Assembly: GCF_000741525.1 (NCBI RefSeq)
Contig: NZ_JGYP01000002.1
Location: 620,001-684,000, forward strand
DNA length: 64,000 nucleotides
Reading direction: 5' to 3'
Source: Bifidobacterium bohemicum DSM 22767
GTDB lineage: Bacteria; Actinomycetota; Actinomycetes; Actinomycetales; Bifidobacteriaceae
Position numbers and translations under genes: made by a program. Below, piece after piece: positions 46,033 to 56,005 of this stretch; the first letter of the stretch is position 1; each line of letters begins with the position of its first letter. Below the pieces are notes generated by a model that worked only from the letters and a program-made list of their open reading frames with translations, was not told where the DNA came from and ran no database searches.

Positions 46033-46350
46033 ATGAGTACCGAAACATATGATCCCATGATTTACGACACGATGCGTGAAACCGCGAACCGGCTCGTCGG
46101 GAAGTATTCGAGCAGACTCAAGCAATCCTCTGACATGAACCAACGCGAAGCCCTGCTCAAAAACATCAGCGGAGTACGGCGTTGGGTGTCCGGCATCGAC
46201 GCGAACGATAAGCAGTCTGTGCTCGATACGACCAATCAATTGTGTCAGTTGTGCGACGATCAATCCGTGCTGTTGCAGGTTGAGGAACTTGCGATGCGCC
46301 TTACCGGCAAACGCGACGATAAATCCAACCGACAAGTTGCATATGTCTGA
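46033..46350 (+). CDS. Hypothetical helical protein
   Basis: 105 residues, helical, mixed charge, no export signal. Start at 46033 follows GGAGGCGAA; an earlier ATG at 46012 has no site. Motifs such as SGVRRWVSGIDANDKQSVLD are not recognised. Lies between the broken lipoprotein region and the toxin-antitoxin-like pair. Confidence 0.6.
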   Translation: MSTETYDPMIYDTMRETANRLVGKYSSRLKQSSDMNQREALLKNISGVRRWVSGIDANDKQSVLDTTNQLCQLCDDQSVLLQVEELAMRLTGKRDDKSNRQVAYV

Positions 46351-46552
46351 TGAACGGAATTCTCTCCGACGCAACCCTGCAAGCTATTTTCAATATAGAA
46401 ATAGCGCCCATTCTCGATTCGGAGATTACAGGCCCGATCAAGACTATTTTTAGGTTTTCGAGATTTTCCAAGAACATGTGCCGGCCTGAACCAAACCAAA
46501 ACTCCGATAACATTCGCATCAACAAAGACGACATCCCACTTCAGCGACATAT

Positions 46553-46599
46553 AAAAAGTAGGCTACGGTCAGACAACCATCGCTCTGACACATAGCCTA
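46553..46599 (-). terminator. Terminator of the toxin-antitoxin-like operon
   Basis: Read on the minus strand, TAGGCTA/TAGCCTA and GTCAGA/TCTGAC (plus strand 46559-46565 and 46593-46599; 46568-46573 and 46584-46589) form an interrupted stem followed by CTTTTTATAT. Confidence 0.75.
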
Positions 46600-46624
46600 A
46601 ATTCACACTATCATGATGTCGCTC

Positions 46625-46912
46625 TTATGCTGTCTGCCATCCAAGCTCCCTGTGGCAGGCCTCACGCATGAGATCGGCGAAACTCACGCCACGCTTGTCA
46701 GCGGCCTTGCGAAGCGCTTCCGCCTCACTGCCCGGCATACGGAACGTCACCGGAACCATCGGCTCCTCGTAAAGCGGCGGACGACCAAGCGGCTTATTGA
46801 CAATCAATTCGCCTGGAGTGCCATGATAAACACCGTTGTCGGCGTCCTTGTCCCACTGGTCAATCATTTCGTCGGTGACTTCGACCCCGCCTTTTGCCCT
46901 GTAGTCCTTCAT
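46625..46912 (-). CDS. Ribbon-helix-helix-like antitoxin candidate
   Basis: 95 residues. The acidic N-terminus ends in a Pro-rich linker, then VPVTFRMPGSEAEALRKAADKRGVSFADLMREAC, a ribbon-helix-helix DNA-binding pattern (beta strand, two helices). Second gene of a two-gene unit: its ATG is three bases after the toxin stop, with AAGGAGATAACCC as ribosome binding site. Toxin-first order with a DNA-binding second gene resembles BrnT/BrnA. It would bind the toxin and repress the operon. Confidence 0.8.
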   Translation of the reverse strand: MKDYRAKGGVEVTDEMIDQWDKDADNGVYHGTPGELIVNKPLGRPPLYEEPMVPVTFRMPGSEAEALRKAADKRGVSFADLMREACHRELGWQTA

Positions 46913-46915
46913 GGG

Positions 46916-47212
46916 TTATCTCCTTCCCAACAGTTGACGAATCTCGCTCTCGCTGAACCTCATTTCAGCGAGGAACTTCTTTCTTGCCGGTGCGACGTGG
47001 AAGATGATCCATTCGTCATCTTCCATGCCCGCATACGCAATCATTTCAGTGAGCCTACCATGCCAATCCCAGCCGACGGCAAGCATCTGGTCAGGCTCGT
47101 AGCCACCTTGGCGGGGAAGCATACGAGCCGCATCCGTCCACGCCGCAACAATCTCCTTTTCATCGAGCCAAGGACGTTTCTCCAGAACTCTCGGATGCAA
47201 GCAAACCGGCAA
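46916..47212 (-). CDS. BrnT/RelE-like toxin candidate
   Basis: 98 residues from a proposed TTG at 47212, which has GAGGTGG just upstream; a longer reading from 47272 is less likely since it would start inside the promoter. The fold order (helices, then VGWDWHGRLTEMIAYAGMED, WIIFHVAPARKKFLAEM) with a C-terminal Arg-rich end recalls small RNase toxins such as BrnT, but catalytic residues cannot be confirmed. Directly coupled to the antitoxin candidate. A fragment of the same family lies at 37577-37650. Confidence 0.7.
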   Translation of the reverse strand: MPVCLHPRVLEKRPWLDEKEIVAAWTDAARMLPRQGGYEPDQMLAVGWDWHGRLTEMIAYAGMEDDEWIIFHVAPARKKFLAEMRFSESEIRQLLGRR

Positions 47213-47229
47213 CTTTCCACCTCTTTTCT

Positions 47230-47266
47230 TTTTGTATATGTAAAGAATACCTTTTCGTATACAAAA
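47230..47266 (-). promoter_or_regulatory. Operator-like inverted repeat before the toxin gene
   Basis: TTTTGTATA (47230-47238) and TATACAAAA (47258-47266) form a perfect 9-base inverted repeat about 20 bases upstream of the toxin start. It fits an autoregulatory site for the ribbon-helix-helix protein. Confidence 0.55.
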
Positions 47267-47593
47267 TAGCAAAGTAATTCACTACAGGAGACACAGACAA
47301 ACTCAGGAGACAATTTACTTATTTTAGAATTCAGAGGACTGAACACTATAAACACAAATTATCAACTTGCCTAAACCAATAAGCCAATGCAAAATACTAG
47401 TTTTAAGACATTTACCTAAAATCAAAAATTTTAAACGTCTATAAAACGCGTGAAATCGTTCATAAAAGCATGAATCACAATGATTTTTCAGAACCTTCCT
47501 AAACTTGAAGCCAACTTCTAACATTTGCTGACCTCCTAGTCCTTCTTGTTATAAAATTTATGCAAGTGGATATTGCGGCAAGAAAGGATACGA

Positions 47594-50500
47594 ATGTGCG
47601 AGAGCGATAAATCTTCCGAGTTAAAATTACTGTCTCCTTGCTATGACGATGATAATCATGACTACTACGCGAGTCTGCTAGAAAAAGAAATCGAGCTAAA
47701 ACGAGCTAAAAACATTGCGTTATCAGGCGGGTACGGTTCTGGCAAAAGCAGCATCCTCAAGCGCGTATATAAGCCGAAGTCAATGGTAATGATATCCCTA
47801 GCTCCTTTAGCAACAGCCAAAGATGTATCAACCGGCATCCATAATTCAGAGAATCGCGAAAGCACCTCTCCGAATAATGCAAATGATAAATCCCCGGAAA
47901 GTGAAACCGGAATAAATGCAGAAAATACTGAACATCCTTTAGACAATAACACGACCAATCAGTTAGAAAAAGAGATCGTTAAGCAACTGCTTTATAGCAC
48001 GAATCCTTCAACACTCCCATTGTCCCATTTCCATCGAATACGTTCGATGGCCTGGCCAAAACGCCTACTATTCAGCATTCTGACATCTTTATCTTGCATT
48101 TTACTGTTTATGGCTTTCGGGTGGTACTACCTAATTTATGACAGAATCCCATACTGCTTCGCCAAAAATATACTTTTCCCAGCGGGAATTTTCCTTCTTT
48201 TCGCAGGTATTGCATGGCTATTTATAGGTCGCTTTTATGGCAAACTAGATTTGTCAAAAATTACAGCAGGTGGGGCTACCGTAGACTTAGACGATAAACC
48301 TGACACCTATTTCGATAAGTATCTTGAAGAAATACTATACTTTTTCCAACAAACCAAAAAGACTGTAGTAATTTTAGAGGACCTTGACAGGTTTGAGGAT
48401 CCCAAAATCTTTGATGCGCTACATGAGCTAAATAGCATACTGAATTCCAGTTTAAAAGCAAAGAAATTGCGAAGACGCCAAAAGCACGATGCACAAGGTC
48501 GAGATAATTATTCAGAAAACGATAAAGCGAAAGTACAGTTTATTTACGCGATCAAAGATAGTATATTTTCCGATCAACTTGGAGATACAAAGAATAGGCT
48601 GCCTTTCGCCAGAACAAAATTCTTTGACGTTATAATTCCCGTCGTTCCGTTCATTTCCCATGAAAATGCAGCGAGACTTGCTTTTGATGAGTTTGAAAGT
48701 AAAAACGAAATTGATGAAAATGTTCTGGACATCGCCGCTGAATTTATTCCGGACATGAGAATACTCAAAAATATACGAAATGAATATGTTGTATATCGTC
48801 ATGAACTCGATGGAAACAAAATGCAGCAATCTGGCATGGATAATTCCAAACTTTTAGGCTTTCTCATTTATAAGAATACTTATCTCAATGATGCCGATAA
48901 GCTGGCAACCGGCGATAGCAAATTAGATGCTATCTATAGAGCTAGTAGAACCATCATTCACGAGAACATAAAACTTAAGAATGACGACTTAGAAAAACAA
49001 AAGTTGGAGCTTCAGAAACGCCGAGATGCTAGCCAAAAGGAATATACAGAAAAACTGGAAGAAAAACTGGAAACCGAGCTGCGCAACATGGCCGGATGCG
49101 AGAATGATGATTCTTTCCAAGTAAAAGCATATAAACTTGATAAAAATAATAATAGTCAGGAGTCTCTTGATATCCACAATGACGATTTTTGGAATTGGCT
49201 AGCTACAATTAAACCCAGCGATAAAACAAATTTTAGCGTTTACGGAAACGTAAAGCATGAAGGTAGTTTAGCGAAAAACCTCCACCCTACGAAAAGGCAA
49301 CTGTCAGTTTTATTGGAGACTCCGCTAGATTTCTCGGTGCAACACGATTCTGATATTCTTGGGCAAGAAAATATTATCAGCGGTACAGAAAAAACGATAG
49401 AAAATCTTAAAAAAGCTGACATCAGATTTCTGATGAACAATAGCAAGTATTCTGCCAACTTAAATGAGCATGGAACCATATTCGATGAAGCACAAGAACA
49501 AAAAGGCCAGGATACTACCTCCAATCCTCTATATTTTAAGGATTGTTCTCTCTCTGAATTCGTAAAACGGCTTTTCCACGGGCAAAAGCTCATGGCAGCA
49601 TTACTGTCCAATGGTTGGATTGGTGAAGATTATATAGAATATTCCACAATTCTTGACGACGGCATGTCAACGCAAGCTAGAAAATTCCTTTATCAAGCAA
49701 TTATTCCCAACAACCCGTCTCCCGAACTCAAACTGAGTAACGACGACATTTCCATCATTATTAAAAAAATGAGGGCACGTGGAGACACAGTATTTGAAGA
49801 AGACGGAATGCTCAACTACACCTTGCTGGACCAGCTTGCTAAAGATAGTTCCAAGACATCACTATTCCAATATCAGATAAAACGTCTGTCAGTCAAAGAT
49901 GACATAAGCGATCATTTCCTCAAAGAATATCTCGTTGACGGAACCAAACAAGAGACCGTTCTGTCGCATCTGACACCATACCGCGATGATTTAATTCCTC
50001 TGCTTCTTTCTGTTCCGTATCCCCCGGATAGAGAAAACGATTTGAAGCGTTTCGCAGATAGCATTCTCTCTAATCTTAGCTCTGGCATAGATTACGAAAT
50101 CGGCGACAAAAATCAAACAAAATCACTAATTGAATCGGTAATGCAAGATGAAAATACCAATACGTTTACCAAAGATCCGAGTGATCCCAAACCACTTGCA
50201 CTTGTTTGCTTGAATGCAGGGATACGTGCTAATCTTACCAAACTGCCTGATGGATTATATAGTGAATTCCTCCAGGATAAACTGTACGAATACAATCGTG
50301 AAAACATTTTCGGTCAAAACACAGCCGCCTCACTCAATGCAATGGGTATGGCCGCCCAAAATAAGGCAAACGCGAACCAAAATAATGATTTACAACGCTA
50401 CTCCGCAACATTGCTGCACTTACAATCATATCTTGATTTTCTGAAGCCAGATGAATATGCCATCAACGTTTATGATGATCAAGGAATTTATATAGTATTG

Positions 50501-51640
50501 CGAGATATCGCTAAGGTTCAAGAACAATACATTTCAGAAACGGGTGACTCACTAAGTGACACCTTAACTTCTGTTTTTAGACACTGCCCGCCTACAATGA
50601 AAATAAAGAATATTACAATTAATCCAACCGAAGACATAAATTCACCTAAAAAAACAGATCATGCCACGGTTTCAAACGAATGGAAGCCGTATCTACCAGC
50701 TCTTTTCAGTTTAGATAGAATAGAGCCATCTTTCAACAATCTCTATCCCTATTCTTTCAAGGCTAGGAGCAATTCACTCTTTGCAAATGATGACGATAAC
50801 GATGTTCGGATGATAACTATATATCTCAAAAAACAATCTCGTATCCTTATCTCCAACGATAATCCTGGAGAGCGCCAAGAATTAGCTCAATTCATCTTCA
50901 ACACAAGAATGCCGTTTGAACATCGTAAAAAGTTAATCAACAGTCTTGGAGTCGAGGAACTGAATCCACAACAGATTGACCCCGTTAAAATACCAAAACA
51001 TATAGGCTATGCTGGGCTGCTTGAAGAAGGACTCATTTCTGATAGTGCTGAATCCTGGAATCAACTCACAAAGGCGAAATGGAGCGAAAAAGCCAAGTAT
51101 ATTAACCAATCGCGAGTTTTCAGCTCATATATGGACGGAAACTTGCAGCCTGATGATGCATGTAAAATGCTCATTACACGAACAGGTGACGATGAGACAT
51201 TACACCAGTTGTGGGATGTCAATCCTTCGATATATATATTTGGGGCTAAAGAAAAGCTACTAGTCCAAACTTGGAGAACAGCTCTGAGGGACGGACGAAA
51301 GCCAATCAATCCGAAATACATTTATGAGAATCAAAACGCATTTATTGATCGGCACAGCTTTGCAAAAATTTACTCGCTTTCAATAAGTGACCTTTCACCA
51401 GAGCAAGTTATAAAAACACTGACGGAAAGCGGAGACAATTCCGAACAAAGAATTTTTACCGATAGAGCTAAAGTTTATTGGCGCTCTGATGACACTCCAC
51501 TAAATCGTAAAATCCTTGAGTATCTCAAAGATCACGATTTAATGGAGATACTGCCCTATTCTGCCGATAAAAACGTTATCTTTGGCTCGAGCAGAAAAAT
51601 AAATTCTTGGAATAAAATCTTGAACGCATCATTAAAATGA
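47594..51640 (+). CDS. YobI-like/KAP-related membrane P-loop NTPase, possible defence protein
   Basis: 1348 residues, AT-rich, unlike its neighbours. Walker A GGYGSGKS (45-52; Lys51), two membrane helices between about 160 and 225, Walker B VVILEDLDRF (258-267), and the downstream RTKFFDVIIPVVPF segment typical of YobI-type NTPases. Membrane helices set between Walker A and B also mark KAP NTPases. A coiled coil follows near 455-500. The last 800 or so residues are unassigned and may be a sensor region. Start at 47594 follows AAGAAAGGATACGA. Cloned homologues are poorly studied; a role in phage or plasmid defence is inferred from size, low GC, island context and the NTPase class. Confidence 0.75.
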   Translation: MCESDKSSELKLLSPCYDDDNHDYYASLLEKEIELKRAKNIALSGGYGSGKSSILKRVYKPKSMVMISLAPLATAKDVSTGIHNSENRESTSPNNANDKSPESETGINAENTEHPLDNNTTNQLEKEIVKQLLYSTNPSTLPLSHFHRIRSMAWPKRLLFSILTSLSCILLFMAFGWYYLIYDRIPYCFAKNILFPAGIFLLFAGIAWLFIGRFYGKLDLSKITAGGATVDLDDKPDTYFDKYLEEILYFFQQTKKTVVILEDLDRFEDPKIFDALHELNSILNSSLKAKKLRRRQKHDAQGRDNYSENDKAKVQFIYAIKDSIFSDQLGDTKNRLPFARTKFFDVIIPVVPFISHENAARLAFDEFESKNEIDENVLDIAAEFIPDMRILKNIRNEYVVYRHELDGNKMQQSGMDNSKLLGFLIYKNTYLNDADKLATGDSKLDAIYRASRTIIHENIKLKNDDLEKQKLELQKRRDASQKEYTEKLEEKLETELRNMAGCENDDSFQVKAYKLDKNNNSQESLDIHNDDFWNWLATIKPSDKTNFSVYGNVKHEGSLAKNLHPTKRQLSVLLETPLDFSVQHDSDILGQENIISGTEKTIENLKKADIRFLMNNSKYSANLNEHGTIFDEAQEQKGQDTTSNPLYFKDCSLSEFVKRLFHGQKLMAALLSNGWIGEDYIEYSTILDDGMSTQARKFLYQAIIPNNPSPELKLSNDDISIIIKKMRARGDTVFEEDGMLNYTLLDQLAKDSSKTSLFQYQIKRLSVKDDISDHFLKEYLVDGTKQETVLSHLTPYRDDLIPLLLSVPYPPDRENDLKRFADSILSNLSSGIDYEIGDKNQTKSLIESVMQDENTNTFTKDPSDPKPLALVCLNAGIRANLTKLPDGLYSEFLQDKLYEYNRENIFGQNTAASLNAMGMAAQNKANANQNNDLQRYSATLLHLQSYLDFLKPDEYAINVYDDQGIYIVLRDIAKVQEQYISETGDSLSDTLTSVFRHCPPTMKIKNITINPTEDINSPKKTDHATVSNEWKPYLPALFSLDRIEPSFNNLYPYSFKARSNSLFANDDDNDVRMITIYLKKQSRILISNDNPGERQELAQFIFNTRMPFEHRKKLINSLGVEELNPQQIDPVKIPKHIGYAGLLEEGLISDSAESWNQLTKAKWSEKAKYINQSRVFSSYMDGNLQPDDACKMLITRTGDDETLHQLWDVNPSIYIFGAKEKLLVQTWRTALRDGRKPINPKYIYENQNAFIDRHSFAKIYSLSISDLSPEQVIKTLTESGDNSEQRIFTDRAKVYWRSDDTPLNRKILEYLKDHDLMEILPYSADKNVIFGSSRKINSWNKILNASLK

Positions 51641-51924
51641 TGAAATGGGGAGGGACATTACCCCTCCCCACACACAATCATATATAGACTAGTGAATCCA
51701 GCCTTATGGCAAATTCTGATTGAGAAATTTCAAAACTCCTCGAAACTAAAAACAATCAGACGGATAATCTACCACACTTAGATTATACACTTATCCGATA
51801 AATCTCGACCTACAATGACAGAGTTTTAAACGACTTTATTTAAGCAAGAATTTGGCTATACTTAGATTAGTTTCTAAGAGTGCGGATTCTTTTGAAACTT
51901 AACGCAATTATATACAGAGTGAAG

Positions 51925-52012
51925 TGACTATCCAAGGATAGTCAACCTTCGTGACTAAACAGTCACCAAACTATTAGGGCGTCTGAATGAGCGATTCATT
52001 CAGACGCCCTAA
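51925..52012. repeat. Cluster of three hairpins, one with a perfect 17-base stem
   Basis: TGACTATCC with GGATAGTCA (51925-51933 and 51936-51944); GTGACT with AGTCAC (51951-51966); TTAGGGCGTCTGAATGA (51974-51990) with TCATTCAGACGCCCTAA (51996-52012), loop of five. No T-run follows the last stem. Confidence 0.85.
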
Positions 52013-52417
52013 TTGAACTCATTAAAATGGACTTTAGGTACACCTACAGGTACACAAAATCTCAATCAGTCAAATAATCGTTGAAATATCAATAGATTAT
52101 GCGATTACCATCAGCTCCACTCGTAGACCGGAAACCGCAGAATATCAAGGTTTTCGGCTTTTTCTATACCTGAAAAAAGGGTGTAGAAAGGGTGGATTTG
52201 GAATACTGGCCAAATAATGGGGCATTGCATCCGATTGAACAGCATTCCGCAAATTCACATCAAGCCCCCCCCCCGATGATCACGCACGGGATTCGGATAA
52301 GCCATACACTTTCACCACAAAAAGGGTTTCTGAATACCGTCCCGCTGTCGGCAGTCCTACAAAAACATTCACTGATGTGTCCACAGCTAGGACGATTAAA
52401 CACGCTAATCTAAGCGA

Positions 52418-52460
52418 GCCTCCCGTGATGGTCCTAGATATCGGTCCATCGGGAGGCTTT
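52418..52460 (+). terminator. Terminator-like hairpin without an identified upstream gene
   Basis: GCCTCCCG (52418-52425) pairs with CGGGAGGC (52450-52457), with an inner TGG/CCA pairing, followed by TTTCAC. It follows the short frame at 52192-52413 and suggests a lost or very small transcript. Confidence 0.55.
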
Positions 52461-53049
52461 CACATGTTTAGAACCACGGACGAAACCGCCTCGTCTTATA
52501 CACGCACTACTTGGAGTCTGTGATGAAACCTTCGCTTGAATGAATGCCTGGTGCACTACGGGGCAGGGGTAGGGCACACCTTCAGTCCATCAGTCCATCA
52601 ACAATCCCGCAACCCCAGCCAACCCCAACATTCAGGAGCCCACTCGCCGTGGCGCAGGTGCTTGACAGGAATCTGGATACTGTACTGCCCTCAGACACGC
52701 CAGATTTAGGCAACCACTAGGCACCGAACCAACAAATCGCCGCTGGAACGCCCCCCCCCCGGAAACCGCAAGGCCGGGTGACTCACCGTTAGGTCTCCAC
52801 GAGCACGGCATCCAAGGACTCCAATCAACATCCCGAGCCACCTAAACGCTCCCTGCGCAGCGGGGGCGGAAAGGGCACCGTCATTAAGTCTCTTACTTGT
52901 TTGCAATCGCCGGGGAATCAAGAATCTGGCCTTAACCGCCAAATTGAGTTCGATGCCCGCAAGTCGATTTAATTATCGAACGAACAACGAGCGACATTCC
53001 GCTGAATATTGTAAGCCTCGCGGACACAACCATATGCTAATTAAACCGG

Positions 53050-53090
53050 CCAAAAGTCGGAAGCACCCGATCGGCGCGTCCGACTTTTGG
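53050..53090 (-). terminator. Terminator downstream of the HAD phosphatase gene
   Basis: CCAAAAGTCGGA (53050-53061) pairs with TCCGACTTTTGG (53079-53090). On the minus strand the stem is followed by CCGGTTTAATT; on the plus strand by TGTTTTC. Confidence 0.65.
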
Positions 53091-53142
53091 TGTTTTCATC
53101 CGAACAAGCTGCTCACCATGAACTTGACGACTCCTACGGTAA

Positions 53143-53856
53143 TCACGCGCGCGGAAAATCGCGGGAAATGCGACGAGCCGCGTAATCCTCGAGCCGCGAG
53201 ACCGTCAAATCGGCGTAACCGTCAATCGAAGCGAACTGCGGACCCTGCGAGGTATCCGTGGGCATGAAAGCGGTCTGTGCGAGGGTCGTGGCGCCCGATC
53301 CGGCCGCAGACTGAAGCCCGGTGAACGAGTCCTCGATCGCGACGCAATGCGCCATCGCCAAAGCGAAATCGTCCGCCGAACGCTGCTCCCGATCAACACC
53401 AAGCAATTTCGCGGCGGCCAGATATGGCGCCGGATCGGGCTTCCTAGCCAGACCGTCGTCACCGCACACACAACCGATGAACGCGCCCTTGGGAGCCTGC
53501 TCCATCAATCTTTCGGCCAATTTCCGCGGAGACGCCGTGACCAACACCGACGGCACGCCAACCTTGGCCAGCGAGCGCAGCACATTTTCAACATCCGGAA
53601 CCCACGGCATATGGGCGATCTCACGTTCCGCTACGCCCTGAATCATCAGCTCGCCAATCTCATCGACCGACAGCTGCGTGCCGTTTTCGACCATACGCTC
53701 GGCCACCCGCGGAACCGGCTTACCCGAGCACAACCATCCCATTTCCTCGGTCCAGACCCCGCCATGCGCACGGGCGATCTCGCACTCCACATCATGCCAG
53801 TACGGCTCCGAGTCAATCAACGTGCCGTCCATATCCCAAAGCACCGCAGTAAGCAT
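53143..53856 (-). CDS. HAD-superfamily phosphatase (beta-phosphoglucomutase-like)
   Basis: 237 residues. Motif I DMDGTLIDSE, motif II VTAS, motif III Lys in LARKPDP, motif IV AIEDSFTGLQSA. The cap-type arrangement matches the YcjU/YniC sugar-phosphate phosphatases. Substrate is not determined by sequence. ATG has GGGAGATTTGCA upstream. Cytosolic. Confidence 0.9.
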   Translation of the reverse strand: MLTAVLWDMDGTLIDSEPYWHDVECEIARAHGGVWTEEMGWLCSGKPVPRVAERMVENGTQLSVDEIGELMIQGVAEREIAHMPWVPDVENVLRSLAKVGVPSVLVTASPRKLAERLMEQAPKGAFIGCVCGDDGLARKPDPAPYLAAAKLLGVDREQRSADDFALAMAHCVAIEDSFTGLQSAAGSGATTLAQTAFMPTDTSQGPQFASIDGYADLTVSRLEDYAARRISRDFPRA

Positions 53857-54079
53857 TGCAAATCTCCCATCAGTCCGTGTGTTCCGCCTTCAATCCCACC
53901 AAATGAAGACGACAAATCACATGAAACGACATTCCGTAGGCTCTCTGACATCGTCGCCAGTCTATTGAAGGATATCAGAATGACGCAATTGCAAGGTTTT
54001 GGGATTCAGTTTCAACGTCAGCAGAAACGAGAAGAGCCTACAGAATAAGATTTGCCCAAATCCCCCGAATAAGGCACAT

Positions 54080-54739
54080 TCACTCGCTGAACTCCTCGCC
54101 ATACAGGACCAGCGCACGGCCAGACGCGAAGGAAGCGGACGAACCGGAGTCGCGAGCGCCACGATGCCCGCGGTCGGCGGTCTGTCCACCCGTGAGACCG
54201 TATCCATCGGATTCAGAGCCATCCGTTTCCGGGTCATACGGCCGATACGGCAGTTCGCGAACCCGTGAATGGATGTCGTGACGCCAACGACGGGCCTGCC
54301 GCGAGCGCTGCATCTCGGTAATGCCGCCGTCCCGATCGGCCGCGAACACGCTCGAGCCGCTGGGGCGGTTGAGACGATGGACTTCACGCCGTAGTTGGCG
54401 GTTTTCCTCTTCGAGGTCGAGAATTCGAATGACACCGACGAGGCTGATGCCTTCACCCTGGCTCAGGTGGTGCGCCTCAGCGAGACGGGAGACGTCGCGC
54501 AGGGAATACCGGCGAGCGCCGCCTTCCGTGCGCTGAGGCACCACGACCCCTTGGCGATCGTATTGGCGGAGGGTTTGCGAATGGATTCCGGCCAGCTCGG
54601 CGGCGCGGCCGACGCTGAAGACGGGCAACACGATGTCGAATCCGACTTCGTCGGCGCCGTCGAGGTTCGCGCGCCCTTCGACGATGGCGGCGGCGCACAA
54701 AGCGTACAGCGCCTGAACCTGACGCGTGACTCTTGCCAT
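54080..54739 (-). CDS. hspR: Heat-shock repressor HspR (MerR family)
   Basis: 219 residues. The N-terminal MerR-type DNA-binding domain (VFSVGRAAELAGIHSQTLRQYDRQGVVVPQRTEGG, here shown in parts: SVGRAAELAGIHSQTLRQYD) is followed by a coiled coil and a Gly/Asp/Arg-rich, probably disordered tail of about 90 residues. HspR represses dnaK operons by binding HAIR sites, one of which lies at 59154-59174. Fourth gene of the dnaK-grpE-dnaJ-hspR order typical of Actinobacteria. Start at 54739 follows AAAGAGGTGGTGACG. Confidence 0.92.
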   Translation of the reverse strand: MARVTRQVQALYALCAAAIVEGRANLDGADEVGFDIVLPVFSVGRAAELAGIHSQTLRQYDRQGVVVPQRTEGGARRYSLRDVSRLAEAHHLSQGEGISLVGVIRILDLEEENRQLRREVHRLNRPSGSSVFAADRDGGITEMQRSRQARRWRHDIHSRVRELPYRPYDPETDGSESDGYGLTGGQTADRGHRGARDSGSSASFASGRALVLYGEEFSE

Positions 54740-54936
54740 CGTCACCACCTCTTTCCTTCAGCCATCTACCTGTTCTATGCTTCACCGTTCATCGGGGGGG
54801 GTACACCCCCAAGCGTCAGCCCCACCCCGGCCTACGTCTGAGACATGTCCGTCGCACGAACAAGCCTGAAGCATCACATTCTTTTTGCCGACGGTTCAGC
54901 ACGATCATGAACCACCGCCGGGGTTATTAAGCGGCG

Positions 54937-55950
54937 TCAGCCGCGCTCGGCGGCCAGCGCATCTACCAAGTCGCCGCAGCTTTTGTCGAACTCCTTGGCG
55001 TCGTGCTTCTGCGAGAAGGTTGGCTTTTCGGGCACTCGGATCTCGACGCGTCCGATCAGGTCGCCATCACGGCCGGGCACGCCTTTGCCGCGGACCCGAA
55101 GCTCGGTGCCGCTGGATGTGCCGGCCGGGATCCTGAAACTCACCTCGTCGCCGTCGAAGTCGCGCGCCTTGATACGGGCGCCGGCCACGGCCTGGCCGAT
55201 GGTCACCGGCAACGGCATCACTAGGTCGTTGCCGCGCATTGTGAAGTTCTCATCGGGCTTGACGGTGATTTGTAGATACATGTCGCCTGGAGCGCCGCCG
55301 TTCCGGCCTTCACGCCCTTTGCCGGGGATGCGAATCTTCTGGCCGGTTTTGACGCCGGCGGGGATATGGGTCTTGAACTTGCCGGAGCCGACTTTCAGCG
55401 AGACCGTCGCTCCCTTGACCGCCTGGCGGAAGGTCAGTGTGATCTTCGAGTCGCGATCCTCGCCGCGCACCGGTTCCGCAGGTGGCTCGCGGTAGGCGCT
55501 TGTATCGCCGCCGTAGGGTGAACCTGTGCCTTGGGAGCCTCCACCGAACATCGAGAAGATGTCGTTGAGATTGCCTGGAGCTCCACCGTTCGTCGAGAAT
55601 CGGATGCTGGAGCCATCGCCGCCGTTGAACATCTGTCCGAAAATGTCGGAGAACGCGTCGGTGTTGAATCCGCCGGCACCGCCCGCTCCGGTGCCGCCCG
55701 CGAACCGTGCGCCGCCGGCGCCGAACTGTCTGATGGCGTCGTACTTCTGCCGCTCCTGTTTGTTGCTCAGCACGTCATATGCCTCGGAGATGTCCTTGAA
55801 CTTCTCCTCGGCCTCTTTGGTTTTGTTCAGATCCGGATGATATTTGCGTGCCAGCTTGCGGTACGCCTTGGTGATCTCCGAATCGGTAGAGTCTTTCGAG
55901 ACACCCAAAACCTTGTAAAAATCTTTATTCAACCACTCGTTTTCAGCCAT
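54937..55950 (-). CDS. dnaJ: DnaJ-family co-chaperone without zinc finger
   Basis: 337 residues. J domain with the HPD motif (RKYHPDLNK), a Gly/Phe-rich region (about 75-150), then two beta-sandwich substrate-binding domains. The four CxxCxGxG zinc-finger repeats of type I DnaJ are absent, so it is of the type II (CbpA-like) class, as for the DnaJ found in hspR operons. Stimulates the DnaK ATPase. Confidence 0.95.
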   Translation of the reverse strand: MAENEWLNKDFYKVLGVSKDSTDSEITKAYRKLARKYHPDLNKTKEAEEKFKDISEAYDVLSNKQERQKYDAIRQFGAGGARFAGGTGAGGAGGFNTDAFSDIFGQMFNGGDGSSIRFSTNGGAPGNLNDIFSMFGGGSQGTGSPYGGDTSAYREPPAEPVRGEDRDSKITLTFRQAVKGATVSLKVGSGKFKTHIPAGVKTGQKIRIPGKGREGRNGGAPGDMYLQITVKPDENFTMRGNDLVMPLPVTIGQAVAGARIKARDFDGDEVSFRIPAGTSSGTELRVRGKGVPGRDGDLIGRVEIRVPEKPTFSQKHDAKEFDKSCGDLVDALAAERG

Positions 55951-56005
55951 TGTAACTGCCCTCCCTTCGGGCCTCGGCCGTTATTACCGTTTATACCGTT
56001 TACAC

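Larger units (their letters stand above)
51641..53142. other. Long gene-poor right end of the island
   Basis: No supported gene. It contains a hairpin right after the NTPase gene (TGGGGAGGG 51646-51654 with CCCTCCCCA 51662-51670), a cluster of inverted repeats at 51925-52012, a 73-codon frame at 52192-52413 crossing a C10 tract (52265-52274), a terminator-like hairpin at 52418-52460, and another C10 tract at 52751-52760. Confidence 0.6.

Noticed and set aside
51641..53142. Right attachment site matching the tRNA-Ala 3' end
   Set aside because: No stretch matching the T-arm and acceptor end of tRNA-Ala was found by eye.
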